A stretch of 64,000 nt of DNA, taken from NCBI GenBank assembly GCA_050011155.1, contig JBEKJP010000001.1:124001-188000 (forward strand), read 5' to 3'. Source of the DNA: Palsa-504 sp050011155. GTDB taxonomy: Bacteria > Actinomycetota > Actinomycetes > Streptosporangiales > Streptosporangiaceae. This document shows positions 1 to 8,413 of the stretch, piece by piece; position 1 is the first letter of the stretch; the number at the start of each line of letters is the position of its first letter. The position numbers and the translations under genes were made by a program. The notes below the pieces were generated by a model. It saw only the letters and a program-made list of their open reading frames with translations. It was not told the DNA's origin and ran no database searches.

Positions 1-93
1 GTGCCGTGACCACGATCGGTCAGCCTAGCCCGGTCGGCCGGTGCCCGCGCGGGCATCACGCCGATCGCCGCGCCCGGCCAGGCACGGCCCTGA

Positions 94-294
94 TCAGAGT
101 TCGTCCTGGCTGGCCGGGGAGTCCTTGCCGAAATACTTGGCGTCTTCTTCCACGGTGGCCACATCGGCCGCCGCGGCCTCCTCGACGGGTTCGAAGGCCG
201 GGTCCTCGTAGCGGTACTTGATCAGGCTGTGCGGCTCGTCGTCGCCCGGGCCGTCAGAGTACCTCAGAGAACGGAACCAGGAACGGATGCCCAT
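94..294 (-). CDS. Small hypothetical protein, 66 aa
   Basis: I do not recognise a named family. The ATG at 294 is preferred over the longer reading because GGGGAG lies about five bases upstream of it. The protein opens with a basic/aromatic stretch (MGIRSWFRSLRYSD) and the rest is acidic and low in complexity (residues 30-66, rich in Glu, Asp and Ala), with no membrane segment or cysteines. It stands alone, followed by a long gene-free stretch. A cytosolic conserved small protein is the most that can be inferred. The reading frame and ribosome site make it more likely real than chance. Confidence 0.6.
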   Translation of the reverse strand: MGIRSWFRSLRYSDGPGDDEPHSLIKYRYEDPAFEPVEEAAAADVATVEEDAKYFGKDSPASQDEL

Positions 295-1173
295 ACCGAC
301 TCCCCGATAGCGATCGCGGCGGCCGGCCGCCGTCATGGCGGCTATCTTGAGCGTACGCCCGCAGGCCGCGACGGGCGCTACCGCGGGGGCCGCTCGGAGG
401 CATTAATCAGCGCGTTTGAACCCCGGGCCCGTCCTGTCCGTGATCCCCGGTATCGGCGAGCGCCGCAGGGAAAGGTCTGGGATCTGATGAGGAAACTGTC
501 ATCGGGCGGGGCTTCGCCGGACGTGGCCAGCCGCGGTTGCACGCTGGGGGCACCCGTATCCGGCTATGAGCCGACGGCCTCACGCGGCGCCTGCGGCCGC
601 TGGTACCGGACCGGATTCGAGCCGGCCGGGCGCGGAACCCGCGGCCGCCGGTACCGGATTGGAGCCGGAGCGTCCGGGCGGGAATCGCTGCCACGGTGCG
701 CGGGTTGCCGGAGGCGAGCGGCCCATCGCGGTCGGCGGTAGCGCCGGGCCTTGCCGGGCAGCCGGGGTCGGCGGGCGGGTTGGCAATCCACGTGGTCCCC
801 GGTAAATAGCCTGGCGCTAATTTCCGCGCTGAAATCTGCTATTGGACTGCTCGTTGCCAGGCAGCCCGCTGCCGGACAGTTCGCTCCGGGCGGTCCGGTC
901 CGGTGGCGGCGGGATTGCGCTCTGGACGACTGCCGTATCAAGATCATTTAACCCAGCCGCGAGCAGCCGGTACGACTTCCGGCGGCATTCGCGGCTAGCT
1001 CGGGATCCGATATAAGCAACGTTCGCGGGGATACGTGACACTAGGTCCGCATATTGGAGGGAATCGGCGGATCGTTACGCGATACCCAGATTCTTTCCAC
1101 GCTTTCCGACGATACCGCCCGGCGGGTGACCTGGTGCCACTGTGCCTGCCGGGCTGCGTTGACGGGGAAAGTA
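295..1173. other. Long stretch without a convincing gene
   Basis: Several open frames cross this stretch on both strands, but all are arginine/proline-rich translations of GC-rich DNA without ribosome sites or recognisable motifs. The only structure I see is an imperfect repeat near 593-668. The part from about 810 to 1090 is lower in GC than its flanks and could hold promoter DNA for the phosphoesterase gene downstream. Confidence 0.5.
593..668. repeat. Imperfect direct repeat, two copies, period 48 bp
   Basis: Copy 1 (593-625) and copy 2 (641-668) share GCGGCCGC, then GGTACCGG, then ATT(C/G)GAGCCGG. Copy 2 lacks five bases in the middle. The repeat lies in a gene-free region. It may be a relic of local duplication. 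No function is evident. Confidence 0.5.
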
Positions 1174-1716
1174 ATGGGCACAGCCCGGCGCACCCGCCGC
1201 TTTGTCATTCGCCGCGTCACGCGGCACCCGGCTTCGGTGCGGGGGGATACTGATGCGGTGGCCAGCCCGCCCCGCTTCGTCGTCCAGGTGCATGACGCGA
1301 CAACGCTGCACTTCGACTTCCGTCTCCAGGCCGGGGAGGTACTGCGTTCGTGGGCGGTACCCAAGGGGCCGTCACTCGATCCGAGGGTGCGGCGGCTGGC
1401 CGTACCGGTCGCCGATCACGACCTGGCCGCCGGCGAGTTCGAGGGGGTCAGGGAGGGGCAGTCGCGCGGCAGCGGAGCCGTGATCATCTGGGATGAGGGA
1501 ACCGCCGAGATCCTCCGGGAGGAGCCAGGGCACGTCTCGTTCGTCCTGCACGGCCGCAAGCTCTCGGGCGGCTACGCGCTGACCCGCACCGGGGAGCGCC
1601 GCTGGATTCTGGTCAAGGTCCGTGACGAGGGCGCGCGTCCCGGGTCGGACATCGTGGCGGAATGCCCGGCCAGCGTGCGGAGCGGCCGTACCTGGCAGGA
1701 ACTGGCCGGCCGATAG
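1174..1716 (+). CDS. LigD-type 3'-phosphoesterase domain protein
   Basis: 180 aa, essentially one domain. It matches the phosphoesterase (PE) module of the DNA ligase D family, which trims 3'-phosphate or 3'-ribonucleotide ends during non-homologous end joining. The signature strings are visible: FVVQVHDATTLHFDFRL carries the His and Asp metal-ligand positions, followed by RSWAVPKGPSLDP, then EGVREGQSRGSGAVIIWD and GRKLSGGYAL. There are no ligase or polymerase domains and no ku gene nearby, so it is a stand-alone PE protein. The start at 1174 is chosen because GGGGAAAG precedes it closely and the upstream extension looks non-coding. The enzymatic substrate in vivo is inferred from the family only. 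Confidence 0.85.
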   Translation: MGTARRTRRFVIRRVTRHPASVRGDTDAVASPPRFVVQVHDATTLHFDFRLQAGEVLRSWAVPKGPSLDPRVRRLAVPVADHDLAAGEFEGVREGQSRGSGAVIIWDEGTAEILREEPGHVSFVLHGRKLSGGYALTRTGERRWILVKVRDEGARPGSDIVAECPASVRSGRTWQELAGR

Positions 1717-1719
1717 CGC

Positions 1720-1738
1720 CCGCCGGCCCGGCCGGCGG
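1720..1738 (+). terminator. GC-rich hairpin after the phosphoesterase gene
   Basis: The inverted repeat CCGCCGGCC / GGCCGGCGG has a one-base centre (in practice about 7 bp of stem with a 5-base loop). It begins two bases after the stop codon at 1716 plus a short spacer. There is no T-run, as is common for actinobacterial terminators. This is a likely but weak call. Confidence 0.4.
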
Positions 1739-1919
1739 TGAGCGCATCGGTTCAGTCGGATGACCCAAGCGCGCCGGGTCGCCCGCGGGCCACCCTTGGA
1801 GCTAAAGGGCCGCGCGGCGCAATTGCGTAACGCCGGAACCGCAGCCGAAAAGCATCGGGCGGAGGCCGGCCTGATGACCGTCGGCCAGCCTCCCGAAAAG
1901 TTTCCTCCGGAGGATAGAC

Positions 1920-2348
1920 ATGGCCGGACAAGCCGATGGTGAACACTACAAGAACACGGCGCGTCGGTGGTTCACCGAGGGATGGGCAGGAAATACCGCG
2001 CTAGCGGATGACATCTTCAGCGAGAGCGTCAGGACCAATGGAGTCACCGTTGGCGTGGCCGGGTCTAAGCACAGGATACAGGAACGGCTGGCGGGCTTCC
2101 CGGATCTTTCGTCACATATCGAAGACATGTTCTCAGCGGGCGATAAAGTCGTTGCGCGTCTTGTTTGGTGCGGAACTCATACCAGTTCATATGGGGGTAT
2201 CGGGGCTACAGGCAAGCAGGTAGCGGTCCCGGACTTTGCCATCTGGCGCTTCGCGGGCGGCAAAGTAGTAGAAATATCTACGATACAGGACCAGTTCGCT
2301 CTCCTAAAGCAGATCGGATGCCTTCCCGGCGAGGTCCAGGCGGCGTAA
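1920..2348 (+). CDS. SnoaL-like ester cyclase family protein
   Basis: 142 aa with the NTF2-like fold expected of SnoaL/ester-cyclase relatives: an N-terminal helix (NTARRWFTEGWAGN), a central HIEDMFSAGDKVVARL strand pair, and the closing DFAIWRFAGGKVVEISTIQD segment typical of this family. These small proteins bind or isomerise hydrophobic substrates, and the actual substrate here is unknown. A perfect CCTCCGGAGG containing a strong Shine-Dalgarno lies nine bases before the ATG. The gene is noticeably lower in GC than its neighbours and uses ATA isoleucine codons several times, which suggests relatively recent acquisition. There is no partner gene nearby to indicate a pathway. Confidence 0.8.
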   Translation: MAGQADGEHYKNTARRWFTEGWAGNTALADDIFSESVRTNGVTVGVAGSKHRIQERLAGFPDLSSHIEDMFSAGDKVVARLVWCGTHTSSYGGIGATGKQVAVPDFAIWRFAGGKVVEISTIQDQFALLKQIGCLPGEVQAA

Positions 2349-2918
2349 CCGCCTGCGGCGGTACCCGGGTCGCGCGATGCCCGGCGCGACCGGCACCTGC
2401 GCCGGAAGCCGCGGATCCGATCCGGCCGCATCGGCCGTGGCCGCCGAGGCTGGCTCGCGGGACGTTTCGTAATGGCCGGGGCCGACGGCAAGATTGCCGG
2501 TTACCGTGGTGCACGTGCACCGGCTTCCGTTTCACTGAGCCGAATCCGGGGATCCTCCCTGGCTGGGCGGATTCTCTCCGCCGGGAAAGCAGCAGACAAC
2601 TCATAGCCGCCGGTCCGGGGTGGCCGCTAACCGGCCCGCCGGGCCGGACTTAAGCTAAGGTGAGCCAGGCAATGCGAACGTCGGCGGCACGCGGACGTTT
2701 CGGGTTCTGGCCGTAATGAGGCAAACGTAGCGGAGCGCGACTTGGTTCCCGTTCCGCCACCTGCTTTTGGGTGTGCGGCTGCGCACCGGTGGTGACTTCA
2801 TCTTGAGGCCGGCTGTTGCGCCCTGAAGAACTCACACTGAAAATGATGACTGCCGCGACCTTATAGGATGATGATCGTCTACGCTTATGCGTTATTCAAC
2901 GAGTGGAACGGAGTACAC
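2349..2918. other. Intergenic region upstream of lsr2
   Basis: There is no supported gene in this stretch. A short hairpin ACCGCC-TGC-GGCGGT overlaps the stop of the preceding gene and may end its transcript. The final 120 bases before lsr2 are clearly AT-richer than the surroundings, consistent with a promoter region for a nucleoid protein gene, but I cannot assign -35/-10 boxes confidently. Confidence 0.45.
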
Positions 2919-3257
2919 GTGGCTCAGAAGATACAAACTCTGTTCATCGATGACATCGATGGCAGTGAGGCAGAGGGGACCGTCCGCTTTGCGCTGGATG
3001 GTGCCGACTACGAGATCGACCTAAACGCGAAGCACGCTGAGGCTCTTCGCCAGGCGCTGTCGCGCTACGTCGACGCCGCGCGGCGCAGCAGTGGTCCGAC
3101 GCGCAAGCCGGTCAAGTCGGGGCGGCGGGCGGCGGCCAGCGGGCTGAACACCACCGAAGTCCGCGAGTGGGCAAAGGCGCAGGGTATCGACGTTAAGGAT
3201 CGCGGTCGCGTACCGGCCGAACTTGTGGTGAGGTTCCGAGCGGCAACGGGGAACTAA
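2919..3257 (+). CDS. lsr2: Lsr2 family nucleoid-associated protein
   Basis: 112 aa, the usual Lsr2 length. It is an H-NS-like protein that binds AT-rich DNA in the minor groove, bridges DNA, and silences horizontally acquired genes. The N-terminal dimerisation domain (AQKIQTLFIDDIDG, residues 2-60) and the C-terminal DNA-binding domain (LNTTEVREWAKAQGIDVKDRGRVPAELV, interrupted here only by a flexible linker before it) are both present, including the RGR AT-hook-like motif. The GTG at 2919 is chosen over upstream ATG codons because GGAG sits five bases before it and the family begins with (M)AQK. It is monocistronic and is followed by a strong hairpin. It is a global regulator acting on the chromosome. 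Confidence 0.95.
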   Translation: MAQKIQTLFIDDIDGSEAEGTVRFALDGADYEIDLNAKHAEALRQALSRYVDAARRSSGPTRKPVKSGRRAAASGLNTTEVREWAKAQGIDVKDRGRVPAELVVRFRAATGN

Positions 3258-3470
3258 GGCCGTGACGCGGTTCGCCGCGGCAGCTCATGATCGGATGAGA
3301 GGCCCATGTGCCATGGCACTAAACCGGGGGGGTCTCTCCGCAAGTTTGCTCGCTCGTGACTTCGGTACCGCGGCTTTTCCCGGAGTACCGGGTCCTTCCG
3401 GGAGCGCAATGGCGTAACCGGGAACCGGACTCCGGGCGCCTGGACCGCTTCCAGGCATAGCCGACCAGAA

Positions 3471-3492
3471 GGCGGGTCCACCCGGACCCGCC
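3471..3492. terminator. Perfect 9-bp hairpin between convergent genes
   Basis: GGCGGGTCC (3471-3479) pairs perfectly with GGACCCGCC (3484-3492) across a four-base loop. It lies between lsr2 and the convergent hydrolase gene, so it can serve both directions. It has no T-run. Confidence 0.65.
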
Positions 3493-3543
3493 TTCCGCTT
3501 TCCCGGCGGCGTACGCCAGCCCCGGCTGGATTTGCGTAACGTG

Positions 3544-4311
3544 TCACGGCCAGGTGCCCGCCAGCGCCGCCAGGACCCGAGGCCAGGCGTCGCTCCGCGG
3601 GTCGATCAGGTCGAAATGATCCGCCCCGGGAATCTCGGCCAGCCGGCCTGCGGGGAATGCCCGGCTCATACTCACCGGTACCCGGTCGTCGGCGGTACCG
3701 TGCACCAGCGTGACGGGAACGGGAGGCGGTGGAAGACCGGCCGGATCGGCGACGGCATAACGCTCCGGCACATCATCCGGCATTCCGCCCATCAGGTTGG
3801 CGGCCGCTCCCGCGCCCAGATTCCATTCCGCGCAGAGCCGCAGGCAGACGCAGCCCGCCAAGGACACCACGCGGGTGGCCGGGGCCGGTCCCCGCCATCG
3901 TGAGCCGGACGGCAGGCCGGGCCGGGCCGCCGCCCATACCGCGAGGTGGCCACCCGCGGAGTGACCCGCCCAGGTGACCGTGCCGAGGTCGGCGCCGTGC
4001 GCTCCGGCGATCGCGCCCACCTGGCCGGCGGCCAGCGCGATGTCGTCGAATGTGGCCGTCCAGCCCTCCGCGCTCATGCCGGCCCGCCGGTATTCCGGCA
4101 CCGCCACCACGTACCCGGCGGCGGCTAGGGCGTGGCTCATCGGGCCCAGATGCGTCCGGTCGTAGGCCGGCCGCCAGAATCCGCCGTGAATGAGCACGAT
4201 CAGCGGGGCTGGCCGGTCCTGCGGCAGCCTCAGGTCAACGACGTGCTCAGCCAGCGGCCCGTAAGGCGCGGTCAGGTCGGGCGGCGGAGCCGCCCGGTCC
4301 AGCACGCTCAC
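3544..4311 (-). CDS. Alpha/beta hydrolase (HGGFW type, kynurenine formamidase/BD-FAE-like)
   Basis: About 255 aa, a single alpha/beta-hydrolase domain. The oxyanion-hole motif HGGFW, the nucleophile elbow GHSAGG, a C-terminal Asp in VHGTADDRVP and a His in GADHFDL form a complete catalytic set. The HGGFW plus GHSAGG combination is seen in kynurenine formamidase-like and bacterial esterase-like enzymes, so hydrolysis of an ester or N-formyl amide is likely, with substrate unknown. I chose the GTG at 4311, which follows the stop of the upstream acyl-CoA dehydrogenase gene by four bases (GTG 4305 is an alternative). The tight spacing implies translational coupling and a shared operon. Confidence 0.8.
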   Translation of the reverse strand: MSVLDRAAPPPDLTAPYGPLAEHVVDLRLPQDRPAPLIVLIHGGFWRPAYDRTHLGPMSHALAAAGYVVAVPEYRRAGMSAEGWTATFDDIALAAGQVGAIAGAHGADLGTVTWAGHSAGGHLAVWAAARPGLPSGSRWRGPAPATRVVSLAGCVCLRLCAEWNLGAGAAANLMGGMPDDVPERYAVADPAGLPPPPVPVTLVHGTADDRVPVSMSRAFPAGRLAEIPGADHFDLIDPRSDAWPRVLAALAGTWP

Positions 4312-4315
4312 CGGC

Positions 4316-5986
4316 TCACCCGGCCGGGACGGCCGGGGTGGCGCGCCGCACGATGGCCGCGGTGTCGACGCCGGCCGGCAGCGTGCCGAAGGCGTGACCC
4401 CAGCCGAGGAAGGACGCTCCGTCGTCGGCCAGCCGGGACGCGGTGAACGCGTCCGCCACCGCGGGGTCGCCGTGCCGGACCAGCAGCGCGCCCTGGAGGA
4501 CGACGGCAATGGCCTCAGCGAGGTGACGGGCCCGGGCCTGCGACGGGTCGGTGAGTTCCTTGCGCAGCCGGACGGCCGCCTGATCGAGGCGGCGGTCGGC
4601 CCCCGCGGCCTGATCGACTTCGGCGAAGAACGCCTCGGCTGTCTCGGGCTGCCTGGTCAGGGCGCGAATGGCATCGAGCGCGGCGACGTTGCCCGATCCT
4701 TCCCAGATCGACGCGAGCGGCGCCTCGCGGTACAGGCGCGGCATCCCCGATTCCTCCACGTAGCCGTTGCCGCCCAGGCATTCGAGGGCCTCGGCGGCAT
4801 GCGCGGGGGCGCGCTTGCACACCCAGTACTTGGTCGCCGCCAGCGCCAGACGGCGGAACGCGGCTTCCCGCTCGTCGCCGCGAACGGCCCGGTCGGTCGC
4901 CCCGGCCAGCCGGAACGCCGCCATCGTGGCCGCCTCCGACTCGATCGCCAGATCGGCCAGCACGACTTCCATCAGCGGCTGGTCGGCCAGCTTGCGGCCG
5001 AAAGCGGTCCGGTGCGCCGCGTGGTGCGCGGCCATCGTCAGCCCGGTCCGCATCCCGGTCGCCGTGGCGATCACGCAATCCAGCCGGGTCATGTTGACCA
5101 TCTCGATGATGGTCCTGACGCCCTGGCCCTCCTCGCCGACCAGCCAGGCCACGGCCCCGTCGTACTCGACCTCGGCCGAGGCATTCGACCGGTTGCCGAG
5201 CTTGTCTTTGAGCCGCTGCAGGCGCATGCCGTTCAGGGTGCCGTCGGGCCGGACGCGGGGCAGCAGGAAACAGGACAGCCCGCCGGGGGCCTGGGCCAGC
5301 ACCATGAACAGATCGCCCATCGGCGCCGAGGTGAACCACTTATGCCCGGTCAGCTGGTACTCGTCGCCGCCGGCGTGGCCGTCTCCCCGCAGCGGCACCG
5401 CGCGGGTGGTGTTCGCCCGGACGTCGGAACCGCCCTGTTTCTCGGTCATCGACATGCCCGCCAGCAGCCCGCGCTTGGTCCCGGGCGGCCGCAGGCCGAA
5501 GTCGTACTCCGGCGCCGCCAGCAGCGGCTCGAACTGCCCGGCCAGGCCGGGCGCGTGCCGCAGGGCGGGTACCACGGCGTAGGTCATCGACACCGGGCAG
5601 CAGTGCCCGGCCTCGGCCGCGCCCCAGACGTAAAGGCCGGCCGCCCGCGCCACGTGCGCTCCGGGCCGGCGGTCCCGCCACGGAGCCGCGTGCAGGCCGT
5701 GCCGAACGGCCACGGTCATCAGCTCGTGCCAGGCCGGATGGAACTCCACCTCGTCGATCCGGTTACCGAAGCGGTCGTGCGTACGCAGCACCGGCGGGTT
5801 CTCGTTAGCCTGCCGCCCTAGTTCCTGGACCCGGGCGGAGCCGGCCAGGCGTCCGAGTTCGCGCACGGTTTCGGTCGCCCAGCCCGCTTCCTCGCGCCGC
5901 AGCGCGCCCAGCAAGGCCGGATCGTCGGCGACGTCGTACCCGCTGAGCGGGGATACCTGGTTGAATACGTCATGTGTCGGCGGCAT
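4316..5986 (-). CDS. Acyl-CoA dehydrogenase, AidB-like
   Basis: 556 aa, longer than ordinary acyl-CoA dehydrogenases and close to the AidB/isovaleryl-type subfamily. Recognisable segments in order: an N-terminal extension (VFNQVSPLSGYDV), MSMTEKQGGSDVRANTT (substrate/flavin loop), GHKWFTSAPMGDLFMVLAQ, RLKDKLGNRSNASAEVEYDGA, and the C-terminal ECLGGNGYVEESGMPRLYRE, followed by IWEGSGNV. It is an FAD enzyme; AidB relatives are linked to alkylation stress and also bind DNA, but a catabolic role is equally possible here. The ATG at 5986 is preferred over 6022 because an AGGCAGGA site precedes it. It is transcribed with the following hydrolase and divergent from the ABC permease gene. Confidence 0.88.
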   Translation of the reverse strand: MPPTHDVFNQVSPLSGYDVADDPALLGALRREEAGWATETVRELGRLAGSARVQELGRQANENPPVLRTHDRFGNRIDEVEFHPAWHELMTVAVRHGLHAAPWRDRRPGAHVARAAGLYVWGAAEAGHCCPVSMTYAVVPALRHAPGLAGQFEPLLAAPEYDFGLRPPGTKRGLLAGMSMTEKQGGSDVRANTTRAVPLRGDGHAGGDEYQLTGHKWFTSAPMGDLFMVLAQAPGGLSCFLLPRVRPDGTLNGMRLQRLKDKLGNRSNASAEVEYDGAVAWLVGEEGQGVRTIIEMVNMTRLDCVIATATGMRTGLTMAAHHAAHRTAFGRKLADQPLMEVVLADLAIESEAATMAAFRLAGATDRAVRGDEREAAFRRLALAATKYWVCKRAPAHAAEALECLGGNGYVEESGMPRLYREAPLASIWEGSGNVAALDAIRALTRQPETAEAFFAEVDQAAGADRRLDQAAVRLRKELTDPSQARARHLAEAIAVVLQGALLVRHGDPAVADAFTASRLADDGASFLGWGHAFGTLPAGVDTAAIVRRATPAVPAG

Positions 5987-6041
5987 CAGCGATTCCTGCC
6001 TAGGTGTCCTGACTGTCCTCATTGAAACATGGAGGGGACAG

Positions 6042-6989
6042 GTGACTGCTTACCTGATCCGGCGGGCCGGAACGTCCCTGGTGATCTTGGTCGGCATCTC
6101 GATCTTCGTCTTCGTCATGCTCCACTCGGTTTTCCCGTCGCCCGCCATCGTGATCCTCGGGCCGAAGGCGTCCCCCACGGCGGTCGCGGCTTTCAACGCC
6201 CAGAACGGCTACGACCAGCCGGTCATCGTGCAGTACTGGCACTACATCGATGGGCTGCTGCACGGCAACCTCGGCTACTCCTACAAGGAGAACCAGTCCG
6301 TGGCGGCGCTGCTCGGCGAGCGGTGGGCGCGCAGCGCGTACCTGTCCGGCATGGGACTGCTGCTCGCCATCCTGATCGCGATCCCGCTCGGGATCTTCCA
6401 GGCGGCCAAGCGCAACACCTTCGGCGACCAGGTGGCCACCACCGTGGCCTTCACCGCCTATGCCATGCCCGACTTCCTGCTCTACCTGATCGCCGTGCAG
6501 ATCTTCGCGATCAGCTTCAGCGTGTTCGGCTTCGAGGCCAGCCAGTCCACCTCCCTGGCCACGGTTATCCGCGACTGGCACGACATGACGCTGCCGATTG
6601 TGTGCATCGCCCTGCTCGTCCTGGCCGGCTACTCCAGGTACATGCGATCGGCGGCGATGGAGACCCTGGCCCAGGATTACATCAAGGTGGCGCGGGCCAA
6701 GGGTCTGCCGGAACGGCTCGTGCTGCTACGTCACCTGGTCCGCAACGCGTGCCTGCCGATGATCACGCTGATCGGGCTGTCGATCCCGAGCCTGCTGGCG
6801 GGCAACCTCATCGCCGAGTACGTCTTCAACTACAACGGCCTCGGCCTGCTCTTCTACAACAGCCTGAGCAACGAGGACTACCCCGTGCTGATCGCGTACA
6901 CGCTGATTGGCGCGGTGCTCACCGTGGTCGGCAACCTGGTCGCCGACATCGCGCTGACCATCGCCGACCCTCGGATCCGGCTCAGCTGA
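6042..6989 (+). CDS. ABC transporter permease, DppB/OppB type (orphan)
   Basis: 315 aa. This is the inner-membrane permease subunit of a dipeptide/oligopeptide or nickel-type importer. It starts with the usual first helix (YLIRRAGTSLVILVGISIF), carries the BPD_transp_1 domain with the EAA-like loop (MRSAAMETLAQDYIKVARAKGL) near residues 205-230, and ends at IADPRIRLS, the normal C-terminus of DppB proteins, so it looks complete. The GTG at 6042 has GGAGGGG seven bases upstream. What is odd is the context: the partner permease, ATPases and substrate-binding protein that normally follow are absent. The stop codon lies inside a tandem repeat, and the next gene is convergent cobS. Confidence 0.88.
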   Translation: MTAYLIRRAGTSLVILVGISIFVFVMLHSVFPSPAIVILGPKASPTAVAAFNAQNGYDQPVIVQYWHYIDGLLHGNLGYSYKENQSVAALLGERWARSAYLSGMGLLLAILIAIPLGIFQAAKRNTFGDQVATTVAFTAYAMPDFLLYLIAVQIFAISFSVFGFEASQSTSLATVIRDWHDMTLPIVCIALLVLAGYSRYMRSAAMETLAQDYIKVARAKGLPERLVLLRHLVRNACLPMITLIGLSIPSLLAGNLIAEYVFNYNGLGLLFYNSLSNEDYPVLIAYTLIGAVLTVVGNLVADIALTIADPRIRLS

Positions 6990-7031
6990 TCGGCCGGGCT
7001 GATCGGCCGGGCTGATCGGCCGGGCTGATCG
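6985..7031. repeat. 13-bp tandem repeat, 3.6 copies
   Basis: The unit GCTGATCGGCCGG occurs at 6985-6997, 6998-7010 and 7011-7023, with a partial fourth copy to 7031. The first copy contains the stop codon of the DppB-type gene and the array ends two bases before the stop of convergent cobS. It may form part of a bidirectional terminator, or be the trace of a deletion by slipped or unequal recombination. Confidence 0.9.
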
Positions 7032-7032
7032 C

Positions 7033-7845
7033 TCAGGCGGCCGGCCCCATGGCCGCCACCACCACGGTGACGGTGGCCGCGACCTCGGCCAGCGCGCCGA
7101 GCACATCGCCGGTGACGCCGCCCAGGCGCCGCACCGCGTGCCGCTGCACGGCCAAGGCCGCGCCCAGGCCCGCCACGACCGCGAGGGGCAGGGTCCAGCC
7201 GAGCGGGCGGCCGGCCACCGTGGCGGAGATGGCGACCGCCGCGGCCGCGACGGCCAGCACGACCACGGTGGCCGCGGCCGGGACCACCGGGCGGACCGAG
7301 CCCGCGACGAGCGCGCCGAGCCCGTCCGGCCGGGCCGCGGGCACGCCCCGGCGGCACGCCCAGGTCAGCGCCAGCCTGCTGGTGACCGTGCCGGCGATGA
7401 GGGCCGCGGCTCCCCGGCCATGGCCGGCCGATTCTGCCTGGCTGAGCGCGGCCACCTGGAGGAGCAGCGTCATGACGAGCGTCGCCGTGCCGAGCGGCCC
7501 GCTATCGGAGCGGCGCATGATGTCCAGCGCCGCCGGGGCGGGCTTCCCGCTGGCCAGGCCGTCCGCCAGGTCGGCCAGGCCGTCGAGGTGCAGGCCCCGG
7601 GTGAGCAGCGCGAGCGAGCCGACCGCGAGGCCGGACGCGGTCAGCGGCCCGGCGCCGAGCGGGTGATCGGCCACGAGCAGCACGGCGGCGGCGATGACGC
7701 CGAGCAGCAGGCCGACGGCCGGCGCCCACGCCATCGCGGCGGCCGCGTCGGCCCGCGTCGGCGCGGCTGAGGTCTCACCCGGGCGCGGGCGCCACGGGAG
7801 CACGGTAAGCAAGGTCACCGATAGCCGCAAGCCGGCCACGTTCAC
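7033..7845 (-). CDS. cobS: Adenosylcobinamide-GDP ribazoletransferase (cobalamin synthase)
   Basis: 270 aa integral membrane enzyme that joins adenosylcobinamide-GDP with alpha-ribazole in the last steps of the lower ligand assembly of vitamin B12. The family hallmark RGLHLDGLADLADGL is present near residues 83-97, with RRSDSGPLGTATLV after it. The rest is a set of Ala/Val/Leu-rich membrane helices. Length is normal. The ATG at 7845 has AGAAGGG upstream. It stands alone, without cobU/cobT nearby, and no cobalamin riboswitch is evident in the short upstream region. Confidence 0.93.
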   Translation of the reverse strand: MNVAGLRLSVTLLTVLPWRPRPGETSAAPTRADAAAAMAWAPAVGLLLGVIAAAVLLVADHPLGAGPLTASGLAVGSLALLTRGLHLDGLADLADGLASGKPAPAALDIMRRSDSGPLGTATLVMTLLLQVAALSQAESAGHGRGAAALIAGTVTSRLALTWACRRGVPAARPDGLGALVAGSVRPVVPAAATVVVLAVAAAAVAISATVAGRPLGWTLPLAVVAGLGAALAVQRHAVRRLGGVTGDVLGALAEVAATVTVVVAAMGPAA

Positions 7846-7953
7846 GGGAAAAGCCCTTCTCTCATGGCGAACGAGCCTATCGGTGAGCGCCGCAAAGACG
7901 TACTATCTTGATGACGGGGGTCGTACGCAAGACGGGACGGCGGTGGCACGGGC

Positions 7954-8364
7954 GTGTCCGAATGGTGGTCGATCGAGGTCTTCGACGCGAGTGAACTGCC
8001 CGCTCGCCGCTGGAAGGATTCCTACCAGGACGATCTCACCGAGGCGGCGCTGACCAACGGCGCGATCGAGTGGGCCTGGCACGAGCACCGCTACGGCGTG
8101 GTGTTGGAGGTGCTCTTCGAGTCCGAGAGCCAGTGGGAGGTGTTCCGCGCGCTGCCCGCGGTCCGTTCGGCCCTCGATGGCGCGCCCGACCCGGTGAACG
8201 GCCTGATCGTCTACCGCGGCCGCGGCGGGGGATCGGGCCCCAGGAAGCCGCGCAAGCCCAAGCCCGCCCCCGGGGCGAGCACCATGGCGCTGCCCGAGCC
8301 GACCGAAGAGCGGGTCTTGCACCTGGCCGCGGTGGCTCCGCCAGGGACGGTCGAGACCCTCTAG
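7954..8364 (+). CDS. Conserved hypothetical protein, 136 aa
   Basis: I do not recognise a named domain. It begins with GTG at 7954 (SEWWSIEVFDASELPA). The first 90 residues look like a compact alpha/beta domain rich in aromatic and acidic residues (AIEWAWHEHRYGVVLEVLFE). They are followed by a basic Pro/Lys/Arg linker (GPRKPRKPKPAPG) and a short tail. There is no signal or membrane segment. It lies 50 bp upstream of the DUF5998 gene in the same direction and may be co-transcribed with it. Codon use matches its neighbours, which supports a real gene. Confidence 0.7.
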   Translation: MSEWWSIEVFDASELPARRWKDSYQDDLTEAALTNGAIEWAWHEHRYGVVLEVLFESESQWEVFRALPAVRSALDGAPDPVNGLIVYRGRGGGSGPRKPRKPKPAPGASTMALPEPTEERVLHLAAVAPPGTVETL

Positions 8365-8413
8365 ATTCGCTCCGGTGGGTAAACCACCCGGCCGGACGGT
8401 GCAGGATGGGGGG

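Noticed and set aside
2646..2668. Half-site resembling an IdeR/DmdR iron box (CTTAAGCTAAGGTGAGCC)
   Set aside because: Only one half matches the known consensus, no iron-related gene follows, and the nearest gene is lsr2 more than 250 bp away.
3254..3547. Minus-strand frame between lsr2 and the hydrolase gene
   Set aside because: It runs through the 9-bp terminator hairpin and has no ribosome site or motif.
4394..5821. 475-codon plus-strand frame across the acyl-CoA dehydrogenase gene
   Set aside because: Shadow frame; the minus strand carries all family motifs.
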